Shown: positions 55,431-63,779 of the stretch, piece by piece
Position numbering within the stretch: the first letter of the stretch is position 1
Layout: every line of letters begins with the position of its first letter
Assembly: GCA_964504655.1 (NCBI GenBank)
Contig: CAZDFD010000006.1
Coordinates: forward strand, 1-64,000
Origin: JANXAZ01 sp964504655
GTDB lineage: Bacteria; Pseudomonadota; Alphaproteobacteria; Geminicoccales; Geminicoccaceae
Direction: 5' to 3'
Length of the DNA stretch: 64,000 nucleotides
Notes under the pieces: generated by a model
Seen by the model: the letters and a program-made list of their open reading frames with translations, nothing else
Database searches by the model: none
Told to the model about the DNA's origin: nothing
Position numbers and translations under genes: made by a program

Positions 55431-56837
55431 ATGTCCGAGCCCACCTACGACGTCGTCGTGATCGGCGGCGGCCCGGGCGGTTACGTGGCCGCCATCAAGG
55501 CCGCGCAGCTCGGCATGAAGGTCGCCTGCGTCGAGAAGCGGCCGACGCTCGGCGGCACCTGCCTGAATGTCGGCTGCATCCCCTCCAAGGCGCTCCTCCA
55601 CACCTCGCACCTCTACGAGGAGGCGCGCCACGGGCTCGACCGCTTCGGCATCCGCACGGGCGAGGTGCGCCTCGAGCTCGGCGCCATGCTCGACCACAAG
55701 GACAAGGTGGTCGAGGGCCTGACCAAGGGCATCGAGTTCCTGTTCAAGAAGAACAAGGTCACCCGCCTGCAGGGCAGCGGCCGGATCCTCGGCCCCGGCC
55801 GGGTGGTGGTCGAGCGCGACGGCGGCGCCGAGGAGCTCGCCTCTCGCCACGTGGTGATCGCCACGGGCTCGGAGGTGGCGCCGCTGCCGGGTGTGACCAT
55901 CGACGAGGAGCGGATCCTGTCCTCGACCGGCGCCCTCGACCTCGAGCGGGTGCCCGAGCATCTCGTCGTGGTCGGCGCCGGCTATATCGGGCTCGAGCTC
56001 GGCACGGTCTGGCGGCGGCTCGGCGCCAAGGTGACGGTGGTCGAGTTCCTCGACCGGATCACCCCGGGCATGGACCAGGAGATCGCCCGCGAGCTGCAGA
56101 AGCTGCTCGCCCGCCAGGGCCTGGCCTTCCGCCTCTCGACCCGGGTGGTGGGCGTGGAGACCGGCGGCGAGCGTCTGGGCGTGGTGGTCGAGCCGGTCGC
56201 GGGCGGCGCCCAGGAGACGCTCGCCTGCGACGCCGTGCTCGTGGCGATCGGCCGGCGGCCCTGGACCGAGGGGCTCGGCCTCGCCGAGGTCGGGGTCGCC
56301 CTCGACGAGCGCGGCAGGGTCCGGACCGACGGCCGGTTCGGCACGACGGTCCCGGGGATCTGGGCGATCGGCGACGTGATCGAGGGGCCGATGCTCGCCC
56401 ACAAGGCCGAGGAGGACGGGGTCGCCTGCATCGAGACGATCGCCGGCCAGAAGCCGCATCTCGACTACGACCTGGTCCCGGGCGTGATCTACACCCACCC
56501 CGAGGTGGCCGCGGTCGGCCGGACCGAGGAGCGGCTCAAGGCCGAGGGTGTCGCCTACCGGGTCGGCCGGTTCCCCTTCGCGGCCAACAGCCGCGCCCGC
56601 GCCGTCGGCGCCTCGGACGGCTTCGTCAAGATCCTGGCCGATGCCGCGAGCGACCGGGTCCTCGGGTGCCACGTGATCGGCCCGGACGCCGGCACGATGA
56701 TCGCCGAGCTGGCGCTGGCCATGGAGTTCGGCGCCACCGCCGAGGACGTGGCGCGCACCAGCCACCCGCACCCGACGCTCGCCGAGGCGATCAAGGAGGC
56801 GGCCCTGGCCGCCTGGTCGAAGCCGATCCACGTCTGA
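55431..56837 (+). CDS. lpdA: Dihydrolipoyl dehydrogenase (E3)
   Basis: 468 aa. FAD site VVIGGGPGGYVAAIKAAQLG at residues ~9-28, redox disulfide GGTCLNVGCIPSKALLH near 42-58, NAD site VVGAGYIGLELGTVW near 182, and the dimer-interface HPHPTLAEAIKEAALAAW with catalytic His near 450. E3 reoxidises lipoyl groups of the pyruvate and 2-oxoglutarate dehydrogenase complexes. It is not next to sucAB here; nothing unusual in the sequence. Downstream lies the 47-bp repeat array. Confidence 0.95.
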   Translation: MSEPTYDVVVIGGGPGGYVAAIKAAQLGMKVACVEKRPTLGGTCLNVGCIPSKALLHTSHLYEEARHGLDRFGIRTGEVRLELGAMLDHKDKVVEGLTKGIEFLFKKNKVTRLQGSGRILGPGRVVVERDGGAEELASRHVVIATGSEVAPLPGVTIDEERILSSTGALDLERVPEHLVVVGAGYIGLELGTVWRRLGAKVTVVEFLDRITPGMDQEIARELQKLLARQGLAFRLSTRVVGVETGGERLGVVVEPVAGGAQETLACDAVLVAIGRRPWTEGLGLAEVGVALDERGRVRTDGRFGTTVPGIWAIGDVIEGPMLAHKAEEDGVACIETIAGQKPHLDYDLVPGVIYTHPEVAAVGRTEERLKAEGVAYRVGRFPFAANSRARAVGASDGFVKILADAASDRVLGCHVIGPDAGTMIAELALAMEFGATAEDVARTSHPHPTLAEAIKEAALAAWSKPIHV

Positions 56838-56936
56838 GCGCGGGCGCTTGCCCGGCGGCTCGTCCTAGGCTAGTCTTCCTGATCGGGCCCGGCCGGGGGC
56901 ACGGCGGGGTCGCCGCGGCACCGCGCCCGCCCACTC
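56838..56936. other. Short gap between lpdA and the repeat array
   Basis: Non-coding and GC-rich; no terminator hairpin with a T-tract was seen directly after lpdA. Confidence 0.4.
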
Positions 56937-57140
56937 GTGCACGACGGTCCCGAGCCGGCGTGCGGGCGCCACGGGATCGTGGCGTGCACGACGGTCCCGA
57001 GGCGAGGTGCGGAGGCCGCGCGATCCGCCCGTGCACGACGGTCCCGAGCGCGGGCCGGGGCCGCGGGTGTGGGCGCTGCACAACGGTCCCGAGCCGGGCC
57101 GCGGAGGCCGCGCGAGCCGCTCGTGCACGACGGTCCCGAG
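56937..57140. repeat. Five-copy direct repeat, 47-bp period, 18-bp core
   Basis: The core GTGCACGACGGTCCCGAG starts at 56937, 56984, 57031, 57076 (two changes: CTGCACAACGG) and 57123, giving periods of 47, 47, 45 and 47. Inter-core segments of 27-29 nt are partly similar to each other (GCGGAGGCCGCGCGA in two), so this is a decayed tandem repeat with a strongly conserved core rather than an array of unique spacers. The period is not a multiple of three. It occupies the convergent gap between lpdA and an oxidoreductase, the last core ending 1 nt from the latter's stop. Confidence 0.92.
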
Positions 57141-57141
57141 C

Positions 57142-58170
57142 TCAGGTGGCCGGGGCCGGCCGCACCCGGACCAGTTGCTTGCCGAGGTTGCGGCCGGTGA
57201 GCACCCCGAGGAACGCCTCGGGCGTCCGCTCGAGGCCGTCGGCGACATCGTAGCGGGTGCGCAGGGCGCCGGCGCGCACGAGGCTCCCGAGCCGCGCCCA
57301 GGCCTCGCCCCAGCGCTGCTCGAAGTCGAGCACGAGGAAGCCCTCGATCCGCGCCCGGGCGACCAGCACCTGGCGGAGGAAGCGCGGGCCGATGTCGGGC
57401 CGGCCGAGCCGGTCGGCGAGGGCGACCGTGCCCACGACCACGATCCGCGCCCGGGGTGCGAGGTTCTGGAGGACGGCGTCGTGGATCGGACCGGCGGTGT
57501 TGTCGAGGTAGAGGTCGACGCCGGAGGGCGCGAGACGGCGGAGCGCCGCCGCCAGATCGGCCTCCTCGCGGTGGGCGATCCCGTCGGCGTAGCCGCACTC
57601 CCGGCACCAGGCGAGCTTCTCGGCCGTGGAGGCGACCGCGAGCGGCCGCGCCCCGGCGAGCGCTGCGAGCTGGCCCGCGAGCTGGCCGACCGAGCCGGCC
57701 GCGGCCGAGACGAGCACCGTGTCGCCCGGCCTGACCCGGCCGGTCTCGAAGAGCGCGAACCAGGCGGTGACGCCGTTCAGGCCCAGCACGTCGAGCCACG
57801 CCTCGGGCGGCGCCAGGGCGGTGTCGACCCGCCGGCAGGCCTCGGGCCGCAGGACCGCGTAGTCCTGCCAGCCGAAGCCGAAGTCGGTGACCAAGAGATC
57901 GCCCGCCCGCCAGTCCGCATGGCGGCTGTCGACCACCTCGGCGACCGCGCCGCCGATCATCACCTCGCCCGGCCGCACGCCCTGGGCGTAGTTGGCGAGC
58001 GGCGCGATCCGCGCCCGCATGTAGGGGGCGACGTCGAGCAGGAGCGAGCGGGCCAAGACCGTGCCCGGCTGCGGTGCGGGGACCGGCCCCTCCGCGAGCC
58101 GCCAGTCCTCGGGCCGCGGCATGCCTTCGGGGTGCCGCACCAGCCGCCAGCTCCGGTTGACCTCGCCCAT
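57142..58170 (-). CDS. NADP-dependent medium-chain oxidoreductase (CurA/LTB4 dehydrogenase-like)
   Basis: 342 aa. The zinc-independent MDR subgroup is indicated by LLLDVAPYMRARIAPL near residue 45, GLNGVTAWFALFETGRVRPG, the NADP site VSAAAGSVGQLAGQLAALAG near 152, YLDNTAGPIHDAVLQNL and GFLVLDFEQRW. These enzymes reduce alpha,beta-unsaturated carbonyls using NADPH; the physiological substrate is unknown. Length is family-typical. The stop abuts the repeat array. Confidence 0.88.
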   Translation of the reverse strand: MGEVNRSWRLVRHPEGMPRPEDWRLAEGPVPAPQPGTVLARSLLLDVAPYMRARIAPLANYAQGVRPGEVMIGGAVAEVVDSRHADWRAGDLLVTDFGFGWQDYAVLRPEACRRVDTALAPPEAWLDVLGLNGVTAWFALFETGRVRPGDTVLVSAAAGSVGQLAGQLAALAGARPLAVASTAEKLAWCRECGYADGIAHREEADLAAALRRLAPSGVDLYLDNTAGPIHDAVLQNLAPRARIVVVGTVALADRLGRPDIGPRFLRQVLVARARIEGFLVLDFEQRWGEAWARLGSLVRAGALRTRYDVADGLERTPEAFLGVLTGRNLGKQLVRVRPAPAT

Positions 58171-58259
58171 CGCCCGTCTCCCCTGCCCCGGCCGGCGTTG
58201 CCGCCCCGCCGGGCCCTCGCTATAGCGCCCGCCCGGATCCCGGCCAGAGGGAGGCGGCC

Positions 58260-59600
58260 TTGAACCTGTTCACCCAGCTCCAGGCGCGGGCCGCGGCGAG
58301 CCGCCCGATCCGCGTCGGCATGATCGGGGCCGGCAAGTTCGGCACCATGTTCCTGGCCCAGGCGCGGCGGACCCCGGGTCTGCACGTCCTGGGCATCGCC
58401 GACCTCGCCCCGGACCGTGCCAAGGCCAATCTCCGCTACTGCGGCTGGGAGGAGGAGCGCTTCGCCGCCGCCACGCTCGACGCGGCAGCCAGGAGCGGCG
58501 CCACCTGCGTGCTCGAGGACGCCGCGGCCCTCCTGCGCCACCCCGCGCTCGAGGTGGTGATCGAGGCCACGGGCGACCCCAAGGTCGGCATCCGCCACTG
58601 CCTTCAGGCCATCGCCGAGCGCAAGCACATCGTCATGGTCAACGTCGAGGCCGACGTGGTGGCCGGGCCCCTGCTCGCCCGCAGGGCCCGCGAGGCGGGG
58701 GTCGTGTACAGCCTGGCCTACGGCGACCAGCCGGCCCTGATCTGCGAGCACGTCGACTGGGCGCGCGCCTGTGGCTTCGAGGTCGTGGCCGCCGGCAAGG
58801 GCACCCGCTACCACCCCTCCTTCCACCAGAGCACCCCCGACACGGTCTGGGAGCATTTCGGCCTGTCGCGCGAGAAGGCCGAGCGCGGCCGGATGAACCC
58901 CAAGATGTTCAACAGCTTCATCGACGGGACCAAGTCCGGCATCGAGATGACCGCGGTCTGCAACGCGACCGGGCTCGTGCCGCAGCCCGACGGGCTCTCC
59001 TTCCCGCCCTGCCCGGCCCGCAGGCTCGCCCAGGTCTGCAAGCCGATGGCCGACGGCGGCTGCCTCGCGGTGCGCGGCACGACCGAAGTCGTCTCCTCGC
59101 TCCACCGCGACAAGAGCCCGGTGCCGGACGAGATCCAGCAGGGCACCTATGTCGTGGTCGCCTGCGGCCACGACTACGTGAAGTACTGCGCCGAGGAGTA
59201 CCGGCTGGCCCCGGACGACACCTTCTCGTTCATGGCGATGTACCGGCCGACCCATCTGATCGGCCTCGAGCTCGGCATCTCGGTCGCCTCGGTGGCGCTC
59301 AGAGGCGAGCCCACGGGCGCACCGGTCGGCTTCACCTCCGACGTCGTGGCCACCGCCAAGCGCGACCTCGCCGCGGGCGAGATCCTCGACGGCGAGGGCG
59401 GCTACTGCGTCTGGGGCAAGCAGGTGCCGGCCGCGGTGAGCCTGCGCGAGGGCTTCCTGCCGCTCGGCCTGGCCCACGACGTCGAGCTGCTCGCGCCGGT
59501 GCCGGCGGGCGGCAGGATCCGCTGGTCGGACGTGGCGATCGACGAGCGCGACCAGGCCGTGCAGATCCGCCGCGAGCTCGAGCGGTCGTTCTCGGCGTGA
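58260..59600 (+). CDS. NAD(P)-binding oxidoreductase with SAF domain (homoserine-dehydrogenase-like)
   Basis: 446 aa from TTG 58260 with AGAGGGAGG upstream. N-terminal Rossmann VGMIGAGKFGTMFLAQA near residue 20, VVIEATGDPKVGIRHC near 98 and SLAYGDQPALICEHVDWAR near 143 are homoserine-dehydrogenase-like; the C-terminal part (residues ~365-440, VVATAKRDLAAGEILDGEGG onward) is a SAF domain. This family includes sugar-acid and amino-acid dehydrogenases of poorly resolved substrate. It is divergent from the oxidoreductase upstream and lies before the second RTX gene. Reaction not assigned. Confidence 0.8.
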   Translation: MNLFTQLQARAAASRPIRVGMIGAGKFGTMFLAQARRTPGLHVLGIADLAPDRAKANLRYCGWEEERFAAATLDAAARSGATCVLEDAAALLRHPALEVVIEATGDPKVGIRHCLQAIAERKHIVMVNVEADVVAGPLLARRAREAGVVYSLAYGDQPALICEHVDWARACGFEVVAAGKGTRYHPSFHQSTPDTVWEHFGLSREKAERGRMNPKMFNSFIDGTKSGIEMTAVCNATGLVPQPDGLSFPPCPARRLAQVCKPMADGGCLAVRGTTEVVSSLHRDKSPVPDEIQQGTYVVVACGHDYVKYCAEEYRLAPDDTFSFMAMYRPTHLIGLELGISVASVALRGEPTGAPVGFTSDVVATAKRDLAAGEILDGEGGYCVWGKQVPAAVSLREGFLPLGLAHDVELLAPVPAGGRIRWSDVAIDERDQAVQIRRELERSFSA

Positions 59601-59628
59601 GTCCCTCGGGGCGATCATCAACTATGAG

Positions 59629-59657
59629 TTGAAAATCGTCCGCCCGACAGCTAGGAT
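59629..59657 (+). promoter_or_regulatory. Sigma-70-type promoter for the second RTX gene
   Basis: TTGAAA (59629-59634) and TAGGAT (59652-59657) are separated by exactly 17 nt, 34 nt before the GTG start. The -35 is 5/6 and the -10 4/6 to consensus, making this the best sigma-70-like pair in the window. Confidence 0.6.
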
Positions 59658-59690
59658 CCGGCCACCGCATCGGGGGCGGAGGGACGGCTC

Positions 59691-61334
59691 GTGGCATCGC
59701 TCGGGGTCGATCTGGAGAGGGCGCTGCGCATGAGCACGGCGCCGGTGGGTGTGTTCGCCAATGCCGAGGAGCAGTTCGCCGACGACAGCGGCGTGCTGCT
59801 CGTGGCGGGCGCCCGCGAGCTCGACGTGCTGGGGACCGATCTCGCCTACGACGAGGCCGACGACGACGACGACGGCGACACGACCGAGCTCGTCGACGGC
59901 ACCGTCGAGGCGGTCGACGCCTTCGTCGACGAGGAGGACTGGTTCTCGATCGAGGACGGCGAGGTCGACGCGGCCGAGATGATGGCGGCGATCGACGACG
60001 ACGATCCCCTGGGCTTCTTCGGCCTGTTCCTCGGCGACGCCGACGAGATCGAGGGCGGCGACCTGGCCGACGAGCTCTGGGGCTTCGAGGGCGACGACCT
60101 GATCCTGGGCGGCGACGGCAACGACGTGCTGGACGGCGGCGAAGGCGACGACACGCTCGACGGCGAGGCCGGCGACGACCTGATGCGCGGCGGCGAGGGC
60201 GACGACGTCTACACCGTCGATTCGAGCCGCGACCGCATCCTCGAGCTCGAGGACGAGGGCGAGGACACGGTGGTCGCCGACGCGAGCTTCCGCCTGCCGG
60301 ACGAGGTCGAGATCCTGGTGTTCGAGGGCACCGACGACCTCGACGGCGTCGGCAACGAGCTCGACAACGAGCTGTTCGGCAATGCCGGAGACAACCAGCT
60401 CGCCGGCGGCGAGGGCGACGATCTGATGGCCGGCGGCGACGGCGACGACACCTACCTCGTGACCGAGGAGGGCGACGAGGTCGAGGAGGCCGAGGCGGAG
60501 GGCGACGACGAGGTGCTCTCGTCCGTCTCCTTCGAGCTGCCCGACCATGTCGAGGCCCTGACCCTGGTCGGCCGCGACGAGATCGACGGGACCGGCAACG
60601 ATCTCGACAACACGATCACCGGCAACGGCCGTGCCAACGTGATCGACGGCGGCGGCGGTGCCGACGGCATGGCCGGTGGACGCGGCGACGACACCTACGT
60701 CCTCGACGATCCGGGCGACGAGATCGAGGAGGAGGCGCGCGGCGGGGTCGACACCGTCCTGGCCGACGGCGACGTCGATCTCGACGACTACGCCAATGTC
60801 GAGAACGTCGAGCTCGAGGGCACGGGCGATCACGCGGCGAGCGGCAACGCCCTTGCCAACCTCCTGGTCGGCAACGAGGGCGACAACACGCTCGAGGGCC
60901 TCTTGGGCAACGACACGCTCGAGGGGGGCGACGGCGACGACGAGCTCCGGGGCGGCGTCGGCAACGACGATCTCGACGGCGGCGACGGCGACGACCTGCT
61001 GCGCGGCGGGCTCGGCCGCGACCTGCTCGAGGGCGGCCAGGGCGCCGACGATTTCGTGGTCGGCGACGGCCTGCGCTCGCGCGCGCTCGTGGCCGACTTC
61101 AGCCAGGCCGACGGCGACCGGCTCCTGATCGGCGATCTGCTCTCCGGCTTCGACCCCGATACCGACGATCTGGTCGACTTCCTGAAGCTCACCGGCAAGG
61201 GCGACACGACGGTCGTGGCGGTCGACGTCGACGGGCCCGGCCGCGGCAGGGCGGTTGCGGTTGCCATCGTGGAGGGCGACCTCGGCACCGATCTGGCGAC
61301 GCTCGTGAGCGAGGGGGTGATCGACCTCGCCTGA
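59691..61334 (+). CDS. Acidic RTX calcium-binding protein with three repeated modules
   Basis: 547 aa from GTG 59691 with GGAGGGACGG upstream. An acidic N-terminal region (DEADDDDDGD, no signal peptide) is followed from ~115 by RTX nonapeptides (GGDGNDVLDGGEGDDTLDG). Three ~85-residue modules then repeat (DDVYTVDSSRDRILELED, DDTYLVTEEGDEVEEAE, DDTYVLDDPGDEIEEEA), each with a middle LPDxVE-type turn, and the C-terminus carries FSQADGDRLLIGDLLSGFDPD. This is type I secretion cargo that binds calcium outside the cell. No secretion genes adjoin it. Convergent with the next gene, 6 nt apart. Confidence 0.88.
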   Translation: MASLGVDLERALRMSTAPVGVFANAEEQFADDSGVLLVAGARELDVLGTDLAYDEADDDDDGDTTELVDGTVEAVDAFVDEEDWFSIEDGEVDAAEMMAAIDDDDPLGFFGLFLGDADEIEGGDLADELWGFEGDDLILGGDGNDVLDGGEGDDTLDGEAGDDLMRGGEGDDVYTVDSSRDRILELEDEGEDTVVADASFRLPDEVEILVFEGTDDLDGVGNELDNELFGNAGDNQLAGGEGDDLMAGGDGDDTYLVTEEGDEVEEAEAEGDDEVLSSVSFELPDHVEALTLVGRDEIDGTGNDLDNTITGNGRANVIDGGGGADGMAGGRGDDTYVLDDPGDEIEEEARGGVDTVLADGDVDLDDYANVENVELEGTGDHAASGNALANLLVGNEGDNTLEGLLGNDTLEGGDGDDELRGGVGNDDLDGGDGDDLLRGGLGRDLLEGGQGADDFVVGDGLRSRALVADFSQADGDRLLIGDLLSGFDPDTDDLVDFLKLTGKGDTTVVAVDVDGPGRGRAVAVAIVEGDLGTDLATLVSEGVIDLA

Positions 61335-61340
61335 GGGGGC

Positions 61341-62342
61341 TCAGAGCTCGATCACGAGCTTGCCGAGGTGCCGGGCGGCCCGCAGCGCCTGCAGCGCCGC
61401 CGCGGCCTCCTCGAAGGGGAACCGGCGGTCGATCACCGGCCGCAGCCCGGTCGCCGCGACCGCCCGTCCGAAGGCCTCGAGCATGACCCGGCTGCCGACA
61501 TAGACCCCCTGCAGCCGGATCGCCTTGCGCATCACCGGCGTGGGGTCGATCTGGCCGCCGGTCAGGACGCCGATGAGCGCGATGTGCCCGCCCGGGCGGG
61601 TCGCCGCGATCGAGCGGGCGAGGGTGCCGGCGCCGCCGACCTCGACCACGTGGTCGACGCCGAGGCCCCGGGTGAGCTCGAGCACCGGGCGCTCCCAGTC
61701 GGGGGTGGCGCTGCGGTCGACCGTGGCCCAGGCGCCGAGCCCCCGGGCGCGCTCGAGCTTGGCGGCGCTCGACGACACCACGATCGCCCGGGCGCCCGTG
61801 CGCGCGGCGAGCTGGAGGGCGAAGATCGAGACCCCGCCGGTGCCGAGGCAGAGCACCGTCTCGCCCGGCCTGAGGCGGCCGCTCTCGAAGAGCGCGTGCC
61901 AGGCGGTCAGACCGGCGCAGGGCAGCGTCGCGGCCTCGGCGAGGTCGAGCTCGCCCGGGACCGGCACGACCCCGCCCTCGCGCAGCAGCACCTCCTCGGC
62001 GAGCACGCCGTCGATCGCCCCGCCGAGCGCGCTCGCCATCGCCGGGGCGGAGATCGGGCCGGCCTCCCAGGCCTGGAAGAAGCAGGACACGACCCGCTGC
62101 CCGGGGTGCACGGCGGTCACGCCCGGCCCGACCGCCAGCACCTCGCCGGCGGCGTCCGAGCAGGGCACGCGCGGCAGCGCGATGCCGCGGCCGAGCGGAT
62201 CCTCGACGTTCAGGAGGTCGCGATAGTTGAGCGCCACGGCGGCGACCCGGACCAGCACCTCGCCCGGCCCCGGCCGGGGCCGCGGCCGCTCGACCAGGGA
62301 GAGCCCGTCGATGCCGGGCCGGCGGATCTCGAAGGCGCGCAT
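61341..62342 (-). CDS. Zinc-independent NAD(P)-dependent alcohol dehydrogenase-like MDR protein
   Basis: 333 aa. MDR fold: VRVAAVALNYRDLLNVEDP, VPCSDAAGEVLAVGPGVTAV, the nucleotide site CLGTGGVSIFALQLAARTGA near residue 165, VEVGGAGTLARSIAATRPGG and a C-terminal LGKLVIEL. The zinc-binding cysteine/histidine set of classical alcohol dehydrogenases is not seen, so it is quinone-reductase-like. Substrate unknown. It ends 6 nt from the convergent RTX gene and is followed upstream by a glycosyltransferase-like gene on the same strand. Confidence 0.87.
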   Translation of the reverse strand: MRAFEIRRPGIDGLSLVERPRPRPGPGEVLVRVAAVALNYRDLLNVEDPLGRGIALPRVPCSDAAGEVLAVGPGVTAVHPGQRVVSCFFQAWEAGPISAPAMASALGGAIDGVLAEEVLLREGGVVPVPGELDLAEAATLPCAGLTAWHALFESGRLRPGETVLCLGTGGVSIFALQLAARTGARAIVVSSSAAKLERARGLGAWATVDRSATPDWERPVLELTRGLGVDHVVEVGGAGTLARSIAATRPGGHIALIGVLTGGQIDPTPVMRKAIRLQGVYVGSRVMLEAFGRAVAATGLRPVIDRRFPFEEAAAALQALRAARHLGKLVIEL

Positions 62343-62369
62343 CCCCTCCTCCCCTGCTGCAGGGGCTGC

Positions 62370-63461
62370 TTAGAGCCACCGCTCGAGGATCGCCACCGCC
62401 TCGGCGATGCCGGTCGGTGCCACCGGCTCCGGCCGCGGCGCGGCGGCGAGCGCCCGCACCGCCGCCGCGAGTGCGTCGGGCTCGCCGGGCAGGGGCCGGC
62501 CGAGGCCGAGCCGCTCGATCCAGCCCTCGAGGTGCGGCGCCTCGGGCCAGTCCGGGCGCCGGAGGAACAGCACCGGCGTGCCGGCCACCGCCGCCTCGAC
62601 CAGGAGCCCGTAGCCGGTCTTGGTGATCAGGAGGTCGACGCTCGCGAGCAGGTCGGGAAAGGGCAGGCCCGCCGGGCCCACCGGCACGAGGCCCCGGCCG
62701 GCGGCGCCGTCGGCGAGCCAGACCACCCCGTCGAGCGGCGGCAGGACGGCGAGCGGCCGCGGCATGGGGATGCCGCCGAAGGCCACGAGCACGAGGACGG
62801 CATCGGCCGGCAGGGCCAGCCGGGCGAGGAGCTCGGCCCGGTGCGGCCGGCCCCGCCGGGCGACCGGCCCGACCGGGCGGCGATCGGGGTGCCAGGGCAT
62901 CTCCAGATGCGGGTGGAGCTGGACGAAGGGGAACGCCGCGTAGGCCTCGCGCAGCCGCGTGGTCAGGGCGGAGGAGGCGAGCCCATAGGCCTCGAGCACG
63001 CTCGCCCAGTCGAGCGAGGAGACCGCCACCGCCGGCACCCCGGCCGCGGCCGCGGCGGCGAGACCGACCGGGCCGACATTGGCCACGAGGAGGTCGGGGT
63101 CCAGGGCGCGCAGTGCTGCGACCTCGCGTGCCAGGACGGTGTCCCACTCCCGCTCGAGCCGATCGTACCAGGCGCGGGTCGAAGGCCGGTCGGGCTCGAC
63201 CGGGCTCAGCATGCGCAGGCCGATGTCGGGTGGCGCCGGGGCGCGCGCGAAGGGCCGCTGGAGCATGCCCTCGAGCCGCTCGTCGGCCAGATCGCTCCGC
63301 ACCGTGAGTTCCAGCCGCGGCCGGCGGGCGCGCAGCCCGGCCAGGATCGGGGCGAGCTGCCCGAGATGGCCGAGGCCGTGGCCGGTGACGTCGACCACGA
63401 GCCGGGGCGCCGCACCGGCCGGCCGCGCGGCCGGGCCCGGACGGGGATCGACGTCGGGCAT
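62370..63461 (-). CDS. Glycosyltransferase-like protein (GT1/MurG-like fold)
   Basis: 363 aa from ATG 63461. The opening LVVDVTGHGLGHLGQLAPIL resembles the acceptor loop of GT1/MurG-like GT-B enzymes and of related glycan-binding proteins, and the C-terminal half has VLVAFGGIPMPRPL, DLLITKTGYGLLVEAAVAGTP (donor side) and PHLEGWIERLGLGRPLPGEP. No signal peptide or membrane helix. It is divergent from tatA and may act on a cell-surface or lipid substrate; activity is inferred from fold-level similarity only. Confidence 0.65.
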   Translation of the reverse strand: MPDVDPRPGPAARPAGAAPRLVVDVTGHGLGHLGQLAPILAGLRARRPRLELTVRSDLADERLEGMLQRPFARAPAPPDIGLRMLSPVEPDRPSTRAWYDRLEREWDTVLAREVAALRALDPDLLVANVGPVGLAAAAAAGVPAVAVSSLDWASVLEAYGLASSALTTRLREAYAAFPFVQLHPHLEMPWHPDRRPVGPVARRGRPHRAELLARLALPADAVLVLVAFGGIPMPRPLAVLPPLDGVVWLADGAAGRGLVPVGPAGLPFPDLLASVDLLITKTGYGLLVEAAVAGTPVLFLRRPDWPEAPHLEGWIERLGLGRPLPGEPDALAAAVRALAAAPRPEPVAPTGIAEAVAILERWL

Positions 63462-63577
63462 CGCCGTGCTACTTTCCGCCAGCGTGGGGCCGGGCGGCCG
63501 CGATCCGGGGGCCGGCCTTGGCACGCCGGGCGCGAGCGGATAGCTTCCGGCGGCGCTCGGGAACGGGAGTGGGACGG

Positions 63578-63775
63578 ATGGGCACGTTCAGCCTGTGGCA
63601 CTGGCTCGTGGTGCTGGCGGTGATCCTGATCATCTTCGGGGCCGGCAAGCTGCCCTCGGTGATGGGCGATCTCGCCAAGGGCATCAAGAACTTCAAGGCT
63701 GGCATGAAGGACGACGAGGCGACCGCGCAGCTCCCCAAGGAGGAGCCCAAGAGCGAGACCAAGACCGCCGCCTGA
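63578..63775 (+). CDS. tatA: Twin-arginine translocase subunit TatA
   Basis: 65 aa from ATG 63578 with GGGAGTGGGACGG upstream. One N-terminal TM helix (LWHWLVVLAVILIIFGAGKL, residues ~5-24), the glycine hinge and amphipathic helix PSVMGDLAKGIKNFKAGMKD, and a charged tail. TatA forms the variable pore for folded-protein export. The next gene is on the other strand, so tatB and tatC are not directly downstream here. Length is at the short end for TatA. Confidence 0.93.
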   Translation: MGTFSLWHWLVVLAVILIIFGAGKLPSVMGDLAKGIKNFKAGMKDDEATAQLPKEEPKSETKTAA

Positions 63776-63779
63776 GCGC

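Noticed and set aside
56937..57140. CRISPR array
   Set aside because: Core is only 18 bp, the inter-core segments resemble each other rather than being unique, and there are no cas genes.
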